Shown piece after piece: positions 1-8,852 of a stretch of DNA of 11,480 nt (its first letter is position 1; every line of letters begins with the position of its first letter). This DNA comes from an uncultured Thermoplasmata archaeon (lineage in GTDB: Archaea; Thermoplasmatota; Thermoplasmata; Methanomassiliicoccales; Methanomethylophilaceae), in NCBI GenBank assembly GCA_946545675.1, contig CAMNNR010000026.1, positions 1-11,480 of the forward strand, written 5' to 3'. The notes under the pieces are model-generated. The model saw only the letters and a list, made by a program, of their open reading frames with translations. It was not told where the DNA came from and did not search any database. Both the position numbers and the translations under genes were made by a program.

Positions 1-463
1 CTGCGGTAGGCTCGTTGATGATACGGACGACGTCGAGTCCTGCGATGGCTCCTGCATCCTTGGTTGCCTGCCTCTGGTTGTCGTTGAAGTAGGCAGGGAC
101 GGTGATGACCGCTTTGTCGATGGGCTCTCCGACAAAGGCCTCTGCGTCCTTCTTGATTTTGGAGAGGATGAATGCGGAGATCTGCTGGGGAGTGTACTCT
201 TTTCCGAGTGCGGTTACCTTCTCGTTGGATCCCATCTTCCTCTTGACGTTCTTGATGGTTCCGTCAGGGTTGGTGACTGCCTGCCTCCTTGCGGGCTCTC
301 CGACAAGGAGCTGACCGTCCTTGGTGAATGCGACGTAGGACGGGAAGGATTTCCCTCCTACACTGGTCCCCTCAGCGCTGGGGATGATGGTGGGCCTACC
401 TCCCTCCATAACGGAGGCGGCAGAGTTACTGGTTCCGAGATCGATTCCGATGATTCTAGACAT
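1..463 (-). CDS. dnaK: Molecular chaperone DnaK (Hsp70), N-terminal part; gene continues past the left edge
   Basis: The 154 visible residues are the start of the Hsp70 ATPase domain. DnaK binds exposed hydrophobic peptides in the cytosol in an ATP-driven cycle with DnaJ and GrpE. The phosphate-binding motif IDLGTSNS is at residues 7-14 (Ser where the usual motif has a second Thr), the VPAYFND segment at about 122-128, and the fragment ends at RIINEPTA. Lys74 aligns with the catalytic lysine of E. coli DnaK (Lys70). Between the conserved VTNP and QISA segments there are 27 residues against 51 in E. coli DnaK, so it lacks the roughly 24-residue insert typical of Gram-negative proteins and is of the Gram-positive/archaeal type. 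The start is supported by a GAGGTGA Shine-Dalgarno at 470-476, six bases before the ATG and overlapping the grpE stop codon, which implies translational coupling. The C-terminal two thirds, and any dnaJ, lie outside the window. Confidence 0.97.
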   Translation of the reverse strand, partial: MSRIIGIDLGTSNSAASVMEGGRPTIIPSAEGTSVGGKSFPSYVAFTKDGQLLVGEPARRQAVTNPDGTIKNVKRKMGSNEKVTALGKEYTPQQISAFILSKIKKDAEAFVGEPIDKAVITVPAYFNDNQRQATKDAGAIAGLDVVRIINEPTA

Positions 464-474
464 ATTCTTTCACC

Positions 475-1056
475 TCAATTCTGTTCTTCTGCAGTTTTCT
501 CATCCTGCACAGGAGCCGCTTCCTGCTCCTTCTTCTTGGTGACGACGACCTTCGCGGTCCTGAGGACGCGTCCGTTCATCATGTACCCCTTCTGGTACAC
601 CTGCGCCACCTGGTTGTCCTCTTCCCCTTCCACGACCATGAGAGCCTCATGCATGTTGGGGTCGAAGCCTTTGTCAACGGGCACTTCGGTCACTCCCTGG
701 TTCTCCAGGATCTTGACCAGATTGCCCCTGATCGCCTTTATTCCCGATACGAAGACACTGTCCTCCTCGGGTGCTGTTTCCAGCGCCTTTCCCAGGTCGT
801 CGGAGATGTTCAGCAGCTCCGAGACCAGATTGCTGGTCGCGAACTTCCTGTACTCGGCGTTGTCCTTCTCAATCCTCTTGCGGTAGTTGTCGAAGTCCGC
901 CTGCACGCGCCTTGCCAGATCGAGGTACTCCTCGGCCTTGGCCTTGGCCTGCGCCAGCTCCTCGTCCTTCTTGGAGACCTTGGGCTTTGCCTGCTCGGCC
1001 TCCTTGGGGTTGGAGGATGCATCCTTCTCGGTTTTTTCTTTAGACTTATCAGTCAT
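475..1056 (-). CDS. grpE: GrpE, nucleotide exchange factor for DnaK
   Basis: GrpE is the cytosolic dimer that releases ADP from DnaK. At 193 residues it has normal family length. Residues 1-30 form a charged, disordered-looking Lys/Glu-rich tail. Residues about 31-95 form the long helix/coiled-coil, including the DFDNYRKRIEKD segment that is conserved in the family. The C-terminal beta domain carries the GrpE signature: FDPNMHEAL at 131-139, then QKGYMMNGRVLRTAKVVV at about 155-172. A further acidic, low-complexity tail covers about 174-193. Its stop codon overlaps the Shine-Dalgarno of dnaK, 11 bases upstream of the dnaK ATG, so the two are one translational unit. Its own start has only a weak ribosome site (AGTGG, about 8 bases upstream). 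It follows the thermosome gene by 64 bases that contain a stem-loop, so it may be read from thermosome transcripts, from a weak local promoter, or both. Confidence 0.97.
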   Translation of the reverse strand: MTDKSKEKTEKDASSNPKEAEQAKPKVSKKDEELAQAKAKAEEYLDLARRVQADFDNYRKRIEKDNAEYRKFATSNLVSELLNISDDLGKALETAPEEDSVFVSGIKAIRGNLVKILENQGVTEVPVDKGFDPNMHEALMVVEGEEDNQVAQVYQKGYMMNGRVLRTAKVVVTKKKEQEAAPVQDEKTAEEQN

Positions 1057-1088
1057 ACTGTACCACTTTTGAGAGTATTAGAGAGGGG

Positions 1089-1108
1089 TTGGGGGCCGAA
1101 GCCCCCAA
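1089..1108 (-). terminator. Stem-loop with C(UUCG)G tetraloop after the thermosome gene
   Basis: A perfect 8-bp stem, TTGGGGGC paired with GCCCCCAA, encloses a four-base loop. Read on the minus strand the loop is TTCG closed by C-G, the exceptionally stable cUUCGg tetraloop. It starts 12 bases after the thermosome stop codon. The next bases on the minus strand are pyrimidine-rich but have no U-run, so it is not a typical intrinsic terminator. It could instead protect or define the 3' end of the thermosome mRNA, or uncouple thermosome from grpE-dnaK levels within one transcript. Confidence 0.6.
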
Positions 1109-1120
1109 GGTTTAGAAGCT

Positions 1121-2734
1121 TCAGTCCGTTCCGGGCGCACCGGCGGGTGCAGGAGTGTTCTTGGATGCGATGACGTCGTCGATCCTGAGGATCATGACAG
1201 CCGCATCGGTTGCGGAGTTGATTGCCTGTTTTCCGATTCTGTAGGGCTCGATGACGTTGTTCTTCAGCATGTCCTCGACCTTTCCGGTGAAGGGGTTGAG
1301 TCCAGCATAGGTCTTTCCGGCCTTGTGCTGCTTCCTCATCTCGATCACGATGTTGATGGGGTCGAGTCCTGCGTTCTCCGCAAGGGTGGTGGGGATGATC
1401 TCGAGAGCGGATGCGAATGCCTCGATGGCGATCTGCTCCCTTCCGCCGACAGATGCTGCGTAGTCTCTGACCTGCATGGCGAGCTCCATTGCGGTGGAAC
1501 CTCCTCCGGTGCAGATGAGACCGTCCTCGATAGAGACTTTGACGACGGACCATGCGTCCACGAGAGACCTCTCGACCTCGTCAGCGACGTGGTTGGTTCC
1601 TCCCCTGACGAGGATGGAAACGGTCTTGGGGTCCTTGCAGCCGGTGACGAAGGTCATCTGCTCGTCGCCGACGAACCTGAGCTCGACGGTGTCTGCTGCT
1701 CCGAGGTCGTCTGCGGTGATCTCAGCAATCTTGGAGATGATGTTGGCGTTGCAGGATTTTCCGAGCCTCTCCATATCGGACTTCTTCACACGGCGGCAGG
1801 CGTAGATGCCTTCCTTGGCGAAGAAGTGCTGTGCGAGGTCGTCGATTCCCTTCTGGCAGAAGACGACGTTGGCTCCGGCCTTCTTGCATGCGTCGACCAT
1901 GGCCTTGAGGGTGTTCTCCTCTTCCTTGATGAACTGGGAGAGCATCTCGGGGTCGGTGATCTGGATCTTTGCGTCCATCTCGGGCTTCTTGACTTCAAAG
2001 GCACCGTCGATGAGAGCGATCTTTGCGTTCTTGACGAGCTTGGGCATGGTGGGGGAGACAGGCTCCTTGTCGATGATGAGACCCTTGACGAGCTCGGACT
2101 CTTCCATGTTGGCTCCGGCCTTCTTGACGGTCTGGATGTTCTTCAGGTTGGCGAAGTACTTTCCTTCGTCGTCCTTCTCGATGATGGTCTTGACTGCGTC
2201 GACGACCATCTTGGCGAAGAAGTCCTTGGATGCGTTGACGGATTTGCTGTTCATGGAGATCTCTGCGATCTGGAGGAGCAGCTTCTCGTCGTCGATGGAG
2301 ACTTTCTTGGAGACCTTCTTGAGGACTTCCTGTGCCTTGTCGTTGGCGAGCCTGTATCCGGCGGCGATGATGGTTGGGTGGACGTTGGAGTCAATCAGGT
2401 CGAGGGCTTTCTTGAGAAGCTCTCCTGCGATGATGACGGAGGTGGTGGTACCGTCTCCGACCTCTGCATCCTGGGCTTTGGCGACCTCGACGAGCATCTT
2501 TGCTGCGGGGTGCTGAACGTCCATTTCTTTCAGGATGGTGACACCGTCGTTGGTGATGACGACATCTCCGATGGAATCGACGAGCATCTTGTCCATTCCG
2601 CGGGGACCGAGGCTGCTCCTTACTGCGTCAGCGATGGTCCTTGCAGCGGTGATGTTGTTGAACTGTGCGTCCTTTCCTTTTTCTCTTTTACTTCCTTCTC
2701 TGAGGATAAGTACAGGTGCGTTACCCATTCCCAT
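1121..2734 (-). CDS. ths: Thermosome subunit (group II chaperonin)
   Basis: This is a subunit of the archaeal double-ring chaperonin, which encloses and folds cytosolic proteins using ATP and a built-in lid. At 537 residues it is full length. The equatorial domain (about 1-145 and 400-525) shows LGPRGMDKM at 42-50, [11 protein letters not shown] at 62-72 and the nucleotide-binding GDGTTT at 93-98. The apical domain lies at about 214-365. Asp393 in LVDA corresponds to the catalytic aspartate, followed by the nucleotide-contacting GGG at 410-412 and the family-typical [14 protein letters not shown] at about 510-523. The tail is Pro/Ala-rich ([10 protein letters not shown]), not the Gly-Gly-Met repeat seen in many thermosomes. 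The start at 2734 is supported by AGGAG at 2743-2747, eight bases upstream. It is preceded by a good TATA box and followed by a stem-loop, then grpE and dnaK. Which paralogue (alpha or beta) it is cannot be told from one gene. Confidence 0.98.
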   Translation of the reverse strand: MGMGNAPVLILREGSKREKGKDAQFNNITAARTIADAVRSSLGPRGMDKMLVDSIGDVVITNDGVTILKEMDVQHPAAKMLVEVAKAQDAEVGDGTTTSVIIAGELLKKALDLIDSNVHPTIIAAGYRLANDKAQEVLKKVSKKVSIDDEKLLLQIAEISMNSKSVNASKDFFAKMVVDAVKTIIEKDDEGKYFANLKNIQTVKKAGANMEESELVKGLIIDKEPVSPTMPKLVKNAKIALIDGAFEVKKPEMDAKIQITDPEMLSQFIKEEENTLKAMVDACKKAGANVVFCQKGIDDLAQHFFAKEGIYACRRVKKSDMERLGKSCNANIISKIAEITADDLGAADTVELRFVGDEQMTFVTGCKDPKTVSILVRGGTNHVADEVERSLVDAWSVVKVSIEDGLICTGGGSTAMELAMQVRDYAASVGGREQIAIEAFASALEIIPTTLAENAGLDPINIVIEMRKQHKAGKTYAGLNPFTGKVEDMLKNNVIEPYRIGKQAINSATDAAVMILRIDDVIASKNTPAPAGAPGTD

Positions 2735-2742
2735 TGTGATTT

Positions 2743-2747
2743 CTCCT
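2743..2747 (-). promoter_or_regulatory. Shine-Dalgarno of the thermosome gene
   Basis: AGGAG on the minus strand lies eight bases before the ATG at 2734 and fixes that start (MGMGNAP) over the internal Met codon two residues later. Confidence 0.75.
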
Positions 2748-2752
2748 ATGGA

Positions 2753-2767
2753 TCCGCCTATAGCGGA
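2753..2767 (-). repeat. Short inverted repeat in the thermosome 5' leader
   Basis: TCCGC and GCGGA flank a five-base centre, giving a 5-bp stem when transcribed. It sits between the predicted transcription start (about 2772) and the Shine-Dalgarno at 2743-2747. It could be a repressor operator near the start site or a leader hairpin. A short repeat like this can arise by chance. Confidence 0.35.
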
Positions 2768-2793
2768 AGATAGTTTGGTAATTGATTGTTCTT

Positions 2794-2815
2794 CTATATA
2801 TAGTTATGTTTGGTT
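2794..2815 (-). promoter_or_regulatory. Thermosome promoter (TATA box with upstream BRE-like bases)
   Basis: On the minus strand AACCAAACATAA is followed by CTATATATAG (2794-2803). This is a strong archaeal TATA box preceded by an A/C-rich segment resembling a TFB recognition element. A start about 26 bases downstream would lie near 2772, leaving a leader of roughly 38 bases that contains the Shine-Dalgarno. Confidence 0.75.
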
Positions 2816-2907
2816 CACAACTGATGGTTATAAACACTATGGATGAATTGTTTTCACATTCTGGCTCATTGGGATAATCATCAATATTTGTAATAATTCT
2901 ACATATT

Positions 2908-2937
2908 CCTTAAAAGGGTAATATTAACCCAATAAGG
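2908..2937. repeat. Nested inverted repeat in the glnN-thermosome gap
   Basis: An outer pair CCTT (2908-2911) and AAGG (2934-2937) encloses an inner pair GGGT (2916-2919) and ACCC (2927-2930) around an AT-rich centre. The arrangement has two-fold symmetry, as expected of a regulator-binding site or a weak bulged hairpin. It lies about 105 bases upstream of the thermosome TATA box and about 60 bases beyond the glnN terminator. No function can be assigned. The rest of the 2735-3024 gap is AT-rich and shows no gene. Confidence 0.35.
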
Positions 2938-2984
2938 TCAAAATTTATGAAAGAATAGTACATCCGATACCGCAGAAGGATTGG

Positions 2985-3014
2985 AAAAAAAGATGCCTGC
3001 GGTCGCCCACAGGC
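2985..3014 (-). terminator. Terminator after glnN
   Basis: On the minus strand GCCTGTGG pairs with CCGCAGGC (8 bp, with one U-G wobble) around GCGA, a stable GNRA tetraloop, at 2995-3014. It is followed two bases later by seven T (2985-2991). This hairpin plus U-tract lies 10 bases after the glnN stop codon and should end the glnN transcript before the thermosome promoter. Confidence 0.8.
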
Positions 3015-3024
3015 GGGTAAAGTT

Positions 3025-5208
<2,184 letters not shown>

Positions 5209-5230
5209 ATGGCTGTCTATGGGAGGTTTG

Positions 5231-5252
5231 TTAATATAATTTTCTAAAACCG
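5231..5252 (-). promoter_or_regulatory. glnN promoter (TATA box), probably leaderless
   Basis: On the minus strand AATTATATTAA occupies 5231-5241 and is preceded by CGGTTTTAGAA. Its centre is about 27 bases from the ATG at 5208, which puts transcription start at or next to the start codon. No Shine-Dalgarno lies between. I found no GGAA-N6-TTCC site of the kind known for the methanogen nitrogen repressor NrpR. Confidence 0.6.
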
Positions 5253-5373
5253 ATTAAAATACCAAACATATCATGAATACTGGATATTTTGTATCACAAT
5301 TTCCATGTTTGTTAGATGAACGTCTATTATTTGCATCCAATATCGACGGGTAACCAACAATTGACGTTAACAG

Positions 5374-5387
5374 ACTTAAGAACTTAA
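5374..5387 (+). repeat. Direct repeat upstream of the SPFH operon
   Basis: ACTTAA occurs at 5374-5379 and again at 5382-5387, and GTTAA at 5366-5370 faces TTAAC at 5384-5388. The cluster lies just upstream of the probable TATA box of the plus-strand operon, where an activator or repressor might bind. The region is AT-rich, so chance is possible. Confidence 0.25.
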
Positions 5388-5395
5388 CATCCCCA

Positions 5396-5409
5396 TCTTT
5401 TAGTATTTG
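5396..5409 (+). promoter_or_regulatory. Probable promoter of the five-gene SPFH operon
   Basis: TCTTTTAGTATTTG is the most TATA-like segment at a suitable distance before the first gene. It would place transcription start near 5427, leaving about 20 bases of leader with the GAGGTGA ribosome site at 5436-5442. The match is moderate. The rest of the 238-base divergent gap (5209-5446) contains the glnN promoter and no gene that I can support. Confidence 0.45.
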
Positions 5410-5446
5410 TTCGCACATTAATCGCGCAGTTAAAAGAGGTGACGAA

Positions 5447-6367
5447 ATGGCACTGTTTTTCAAAGGTGGCGAACAGCTCTATCAGGAAGCATTGGACGCC
5501 ATCGGCAGGAAGGACTACGATGCCGCCCTGAAGAAATTCCAGGATGCGAAAGAGAAGGGGTACGATCCCGACGGCCTGTGCATGGTCTACGTCTCGATAA
5601 TCTATGTAGGGAAGAACCGCAACAACGTCCGTGGCTACCACCACCTGCTCGAGAACCTCCACCACACCAATGCCGGAACCATCAAGTTCGGTCTCACCAG
5701 CTTCGAGACGTCTGACCTGGCGACTGAATGTGAGCTCGCCATAATGGAGATCGAAGCATCGAACATGAGCAAGGACGACTACGTCAACAAAGGGAACCGT
5801 CTGATTGAGGTCGCCGGACAGTACATGTCACGCATCGGTGAGAAGAACCTGAAACTGGATGAGATCTTCAAGGGCAACACCATCGCCACTGGCAACAGGG
5901 AGGCGCTCATCCTCCAGGCAGAAGCCTACTCGATACTCGGAAAGGGATACGTGCGCACCGACCCCAAGATGGCCGCGGAATACATGCAGATGGCATACAA
6001 CTTCCGCAAACAGCTGGGAGACTCCGGCGACGAGGAGATGCAATTATCCCAGAACTTCGCCAGGTCCGCCACCTGCTGGATCTGCGGCAGGCCCGCCAAC
6101 GGACAGGGCATCCATTTCATGGCCATGAGGGCGGACATAGAGCCCGTCTTCCAGAAGATGACCGATAACGATGTCGTGAAACCCATATCCGACGACAGCA
6201 GGAGCGTCTACGTATGCATGCCCTGCTACACCGCCATATCCAACAGGTCCGACGAGGTCTCCAGGGTCTACTACGAGAGGGCATTGGCAGACATGAGGGC
6301 CATGGAGGCCAGACTTCAGGCCGAGATCTCATCGCTGAGGTTCAGCATGAGCATGAACAGGAGATGA
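5447..6367 (+). CDS. Uncharacterised helical-repeat protein with a Cys4 zinc-binding module (first gene of SPFH operon)
   Basis: 306 residues; I do not recognise a named family. Residues about 5-60 look like a TPR-type helical pair (YQEALDAIGRKDYDAALKKF at 12-31), and about 150-190 like another helical pair. Cys210 and Cys213 (CWICGR) and Cys257 and Cys260 (CMPC) form two CxxC knuckles about 43 residues apart, as in a treble-clef or split zinc ribbon. The C-terminal 45 residues are an amphipathic, probably coiled-coil helix. There is no signal peptide or membrane segment, so it should be cytosolic. The start is supported by GAGGTGA four bases before the ATG. The stop is four bases before the next ATG, marking it as the lead gene of a tight operon. 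The combination suggests a protein-protein scaffold or adaptor. Zinc binding is inferred from the cysteine pattern only. Confidence 0.85.
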   Translation: MALFFKGGEQLYQEALDAIGRKDYDAALKKFQDAKEKGYDPDGLCMVYVSIIYVGKNRNNVRGYHHLLENLHHTNAGTIKFGLTSFETSDLATECELAIMEIEASNMSKDDYVNKGNRLIEVAGQYMSRIGEKNLKLDEIFKGNTIATGNREALILQAEAYSILGKGYVRTDPKMAAEYMQMAYNFRKQLGDSGDEEMQLSQNFARSATCWICGRPANGQGIHFMAMRADIEPVFQKMTDNDVVKPISDDSRSVYVCMPCYTAISNRSDEVSRVYYERALADMRAMEARLQAEISSLRFSMSMNRR

Positions 6368-6371
6368 GACC

Positions 6372-7916
6372 ATGGAAGACATGCAGGCCCTGAGATGCAA
6401 ATACTGCGGCGCGCCCCTCGACGAGGCCGCCGTGAAGGGGGACAGCCCCTACGTGACCTGCTCCAGCTGCGGAACGACACAGCAGAAGATCGATGCGCAG
6501 GCATACCTCAACCAGCTCATGGGGCAGGTACGCTCGTGGGTCAACCAGGCCATGCCCGGAGGATTCTCCGCGGCACAGAGCCAGAACGTCGACAGCGTGG
6601 CAAGGCACAACATCTTCATGACCAGTTTCAAGCCCCGTATCGATATGGAGTACACCTCTTACAAGTTCGGGATGAACAGCCTGCTCTCGCAGGTGATGAT
6701 GGTCATGCCCTTCGCGGTCAACACCAGCCTCAAAGCTAACCACACCTCGACGCAGACCTTCGAATTCGGAGCGAAGATGAACGAGATCTCCCCGCTTGCG
6801 GTGAGCGACGAGACCTCCCGTCTCATGACAGAGGTCAGCAAGACCACGGATGCCTATGCACTCCTGATCAACAACTGCGAACTGGTCCGCGAGGACAAAC
6901 CCGGCAGATATGTTCTGATGGCCAACAACTTCACCACGGCGGCGCAGGACTTCTCCAAAGTGAAAGAATACGAACCGGCACAGCTCCGCTTCGAGGGTCT
7001 GGCACTCCTCTGTATGGGCTGCGAGAAACTGCTGAACGGGGACGTGGCCGGATCGTTCGGACACTTCAATGCGGGAAAATCAAAACTCCAGGAAGCCGCG
7101 GCGAAAACCATGGGCAACATCAAGGTGGCCATCATGGGCCAGGCCGTCAACCAGGAGATCAAGCAGGCCGATGCCCTCATCGAGATGGCGAACTACGTCA
7201 ACAGCATGGGCGGTTCCAAGGAGGTCTTCGACGCGGTCAGGAGGATCCTCACGTACTCATACCCCGCCACCGGCAACTGGGCATTCATGCTCAGCAACCA
7301 CGACAGGCTCGGCGAGATCTTCACCTACATGACGGAGGCGATCAAGGCCAAATCCGGCGGAGGCACCATCCCTATCGCAGCCGGCCCCGGGGATCTCCTC
7401 GTCCCATTCTGGCATATCAATCTCAAATACAGTTTCCAGACGGGATCGCTATGGAAGAAGCACAGCGTGGAGGTCAGCGAACCCCTGCTGGTTCCGGCAG
7501 ACTTCGTCATCGATTCGGACAGTCTCAACAACCCCCGCCATGCGGTGACCGATGTCTTCAGCATCAAGGGCTCCAACGGACTGTTCGCAGGTCTCACCGG
7601 CAACGAATCCAGCATCAGCAACTCCCTGGGCCTCGGGAACCTCATAGAATCCGCGGCGAACAACGGGGCGGCGGGAAGGCAGATTGTGGTACCGCTCAGC
7701 ACCAGGAAGGAAGCGGAGAGGCTTGCGGAGAACTATGTCCAGGCGGTCGCCAGGGTGGAAGATAAACTGAAACTCAGCAACCCGGAGGTCATGGGCATGA
7801 TCTACCTGCCGTTCTCGTACTCCGGGAACGTGCTGAAGGCCCCCGCGGGACTGGAACGCCTCGTCCCGGAAAGGGTACGCAGGACAAACACTCAACAACT
7901 CATCATCCTTAGGTGA
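6372..7916 (+). CDS. Uncharacterised large protein with N-terminal zinc ribbon (second gene of SPFH operon)
   Basis: 514 residues. A zinc ribbon occupies the N-terminus, with CKYC at 9-12 and CSSC at 30-33. The rest is mixed: a mostly helical middle (about 145-325) that could form helical repeats, then a probable beta-containing region with DLLVPFWHINLKYSF at 341-355 and PLLVPADFV at 371-379. The VPFW...LVPA pattern reminds me of zinc-ribbon membrane-stress proteins found beside SPFH proteins in bacteria (the YdjG/YdjH setting), but this is recollection, not a demonstrated match. No clear transmembrane helix is seen. The start at 6372 is supported by AGGAG at 6359-6363, eight bases upstream, overlapping the end of the preceding gene. 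The stop codon forms part of the next gene's ribosome site (AGGTGA, 7911-7916), implying coupled translation. Function unknown; it probably works with the SPFH protein. Confidence 0.85.
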   Translation: MEDMQALRCKYCGAPLDEAAVKGDSPYVTCSSCGTTQQKIDAQAYLNQLMGQVRSWVNQAMPGGFSAAQSQNVDSVARHNIFMTSFKPRIDMEYTSYKFGMNSLLSQVMMVMPFAVNTSLKANHTSTQTFEFGAKMNEISPLAVSDETSRLMTEVSKTTDAYALLINNCELVREDKPGRYVLMANNFTTAAQDFSKVKEYEPAQLRFEGLALLCMGCEKLLNGDVAGSFGHFNAGKSKLQEAAAKTMGNIKVAIMGQAVNQEIKQADALIEMANYVNSMGGSKEVFDAVRRILTYSYPATGNWAFMLSNHDRLGEIFTYMTEAIKAKSGGGTIPIAAGPGDLLVPFWHINLKYSFQTGSLWKKHSVEVSEPLLVPADFVIDSDSLNNPRHAVTDVFSIKGSNGLFAGLTGNESSISNSLGLGNLIESAANNGAAGRQIVVPLSTRKEAERLAENYVQAVARVEDKLKLSNPEVMGMIYLPFSYSGNVLKAPAGLERLVPERVRRTNTQQLIILR

Positions 7917-7920
7917 TAAA

Positions 7921-8301
7921 ATGACAGAGAACACTGGAAAAGACTATCGCTCCCATCAGGCGGTGCTGATCTGCATACTGATCATCGCAGTCGCCGTGGC
8001 AATATTGCTGGCCGGATACTTCGGATTCAGCTGGACCGTAGCAGCGGGTGCATTCCTGTTCATCGCAGGACTCGCTGTGACAGGCATCGCACACGTACAC
8101 AGCGACGCCCCTGACAAATTCGGACCCTCGGAGTCCGCATACCGCCTGGTGATCGGGACGGTAATCACGCTCATCGGAGCAATCGTGGTCCTTCTGGGAC
8201 TCGGGGTGGACCTCGTGATTCTCATCGTGGTCCTGCTCATCGGAATCGCATTAATCGGCCTTGGTGCCGTTCACATCGGAAAGAGGACATCAAAATACTG
8301 A
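7921..8301 (+). CDS. Small four-helix integral membrane protein (third gene of SPFH operon)
   Basis: 126 residues with four hydrophobic spans at about 14-32, 38-56, 76-94 and 97-117. A short hydrophilic link (about 57-75, containing HVHSDAPDK) separates two helical hairpins. The last two spans are nearly pure Ile/Leu/Val/Gly/Ala and joined by a tight GVD turn. Both ends are charged, with a basic C-terminus (KRTSK). With an even number of spans the two ends lie on the same side, most likely the cytosol. It has no catalytic motif and I recognise no family. It is the only clear membrane protein of the operon, so it is the natural candidate to anchor the other products at the membrane. The start has AGGTGA four bases upstream, and its stop overlaps the GAGGA ribosome site of the next gene. 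Confidence 0.88.
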   Translation: MTENTGKDYRSHQAVLICILIIAVAVAILLAGYFGFSWTVAAGAFLFIAGLAVTGIAHVHSDAPDKFGPSESAYRLVIGTVITLIGAIVVLLGLGVDLVILIVVLLIGIALIGLGAVHIGKRTSKY

Positions 8302-8310
8302 GGAATAGAC

Positions 8311-8850
8311 ATGGCAAACGAACTTGAGAGAAGCGCGGAAGAATCCATCGCCAAGAACAGGACCCTCGTAGAGAGGATATGCATGTACGTCCCGTTCTAC
8401 AGGGGATACAAACAGAAAGAACTCCGCAGGGACGAGGACCGTGCCATCAGGGAAGTGGTCGCCAAGGTGCTCGAAGCCTGCAAAAACGATCTTGCCAACG
8501 CCGCCAGGGCCACTGTCGGCGACCTTGACGCCATGAGGGACATGGAGAGGATTAGGAGCAAAGTCGACCGCTACTGCACCGACGTGAAGAAAGCGGTGAA
8601 CGGATACAGCGGCGTCCACGCCACGATCAAGATCCTCGAGAGCGAACTGGACAGGGTCATCTCCTGGGACGCTCAGCTCATCGACGATGTGGAACTGCTC
8701 AAACAGCAGACCGAGAACCTTCTCGCCAACATCGACAACAACCTGCCCATCAAGAGCGAGATGAGGACCATCGAGCAGACCGTGGATTCGCTCATCAACA
8801 CCTACCGCGAAAGGGACAACATAATGAAGAACCTCAACGAGGAGGCTTGA
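8311..8850 (+). CDS. Soluble helical/coiled-coil protein of unknown family (fourth gene of SPFH operon)
   Basis: 179 residues, almost entirely helical and strongly charged. Residues 27-48 hold a distinctive segment, VPFYRGYKQKELRRDEDR and onward, between a short N-terminal helix and a long helical body. From memory, a PGYKGYKxKExRR-like segment also marks bacterial hypothetical proteins encoded near SPFH proteins; I cannot confirm this here. Later come DRYCTDVKKAVNGYSGVHA at 86-104 and coiled-coil-like heptads from about 105 to 175. It has no membrane span and only three scattered cysteines, so no metal site is evident. In size and helicity it is comparable to PspA/Vipp1 membrane-remodelling proteins, but I see no PspA motif. 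It begins six bases after a GAGGA ribosome site (8300-8304) and ends two bases before the SPFH start. Confidence 0.85.
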   Translation: MANELERSAEESIAKNRTLVERICMYVPFYRGYKQKELRRDEDRAIREVVAKVLEACKNDLANAARATVGDLDAMRDMERIRSKVDRYCTDVKKAVNGYSGVHATIKILESELDRVISWDAQLIDDVELLKQQTENLLANIDNNLPIKSEMRTIEQTVDSLINTYRERDNIMKNLNEEA

Positions 8851-8852
8851 AA

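Noticed and set aside
649..1173. Plus-strand open frame opposite grpE
   Set aside because: It crosses the grpE start and the intergenic hairpin and gives a low-complexity Leu/Val-rich product; grpE is unambiguous on the other strand.
1325..2773. Long plus-strand open frame (482 codons) antisense to the thermosome gene
   Set aside because: Its Asp/Gly/Leu/Val-rich translation is the mirror of the thermosome's codon bias; it has no family resemblance and no ribosome site. The thermosome is certain on the opposite strand.
5209..5446. NrpR-type nitrogen operator upstream of glnN
   Set aside because: No GGAA-N6-TTCC or similar spaced palindrome was found next to the glnN TATA box.
5254..5463. 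69-codon minus-strand open frame in the divergent gap
   Set aside because: It would start inside the first SPFH-operon gene, crosses the AT-rich promoter region, has no ribosome site and resembles no family.
8311..8850. Calling the helical protein PspA/Vipp1
   Set aside because: Size and helicity fit, but the N-terminal motifs of the PspA family are not visible, and the GYKxKELRR segment points to a different family.
8847..8852. TTG start two codons upstream for the SPFH protein
   Set aside because: It would overlap the preceding stop and lie almost on top of GGAGG; the ATG at 8853 has ideal seven-base spacing.
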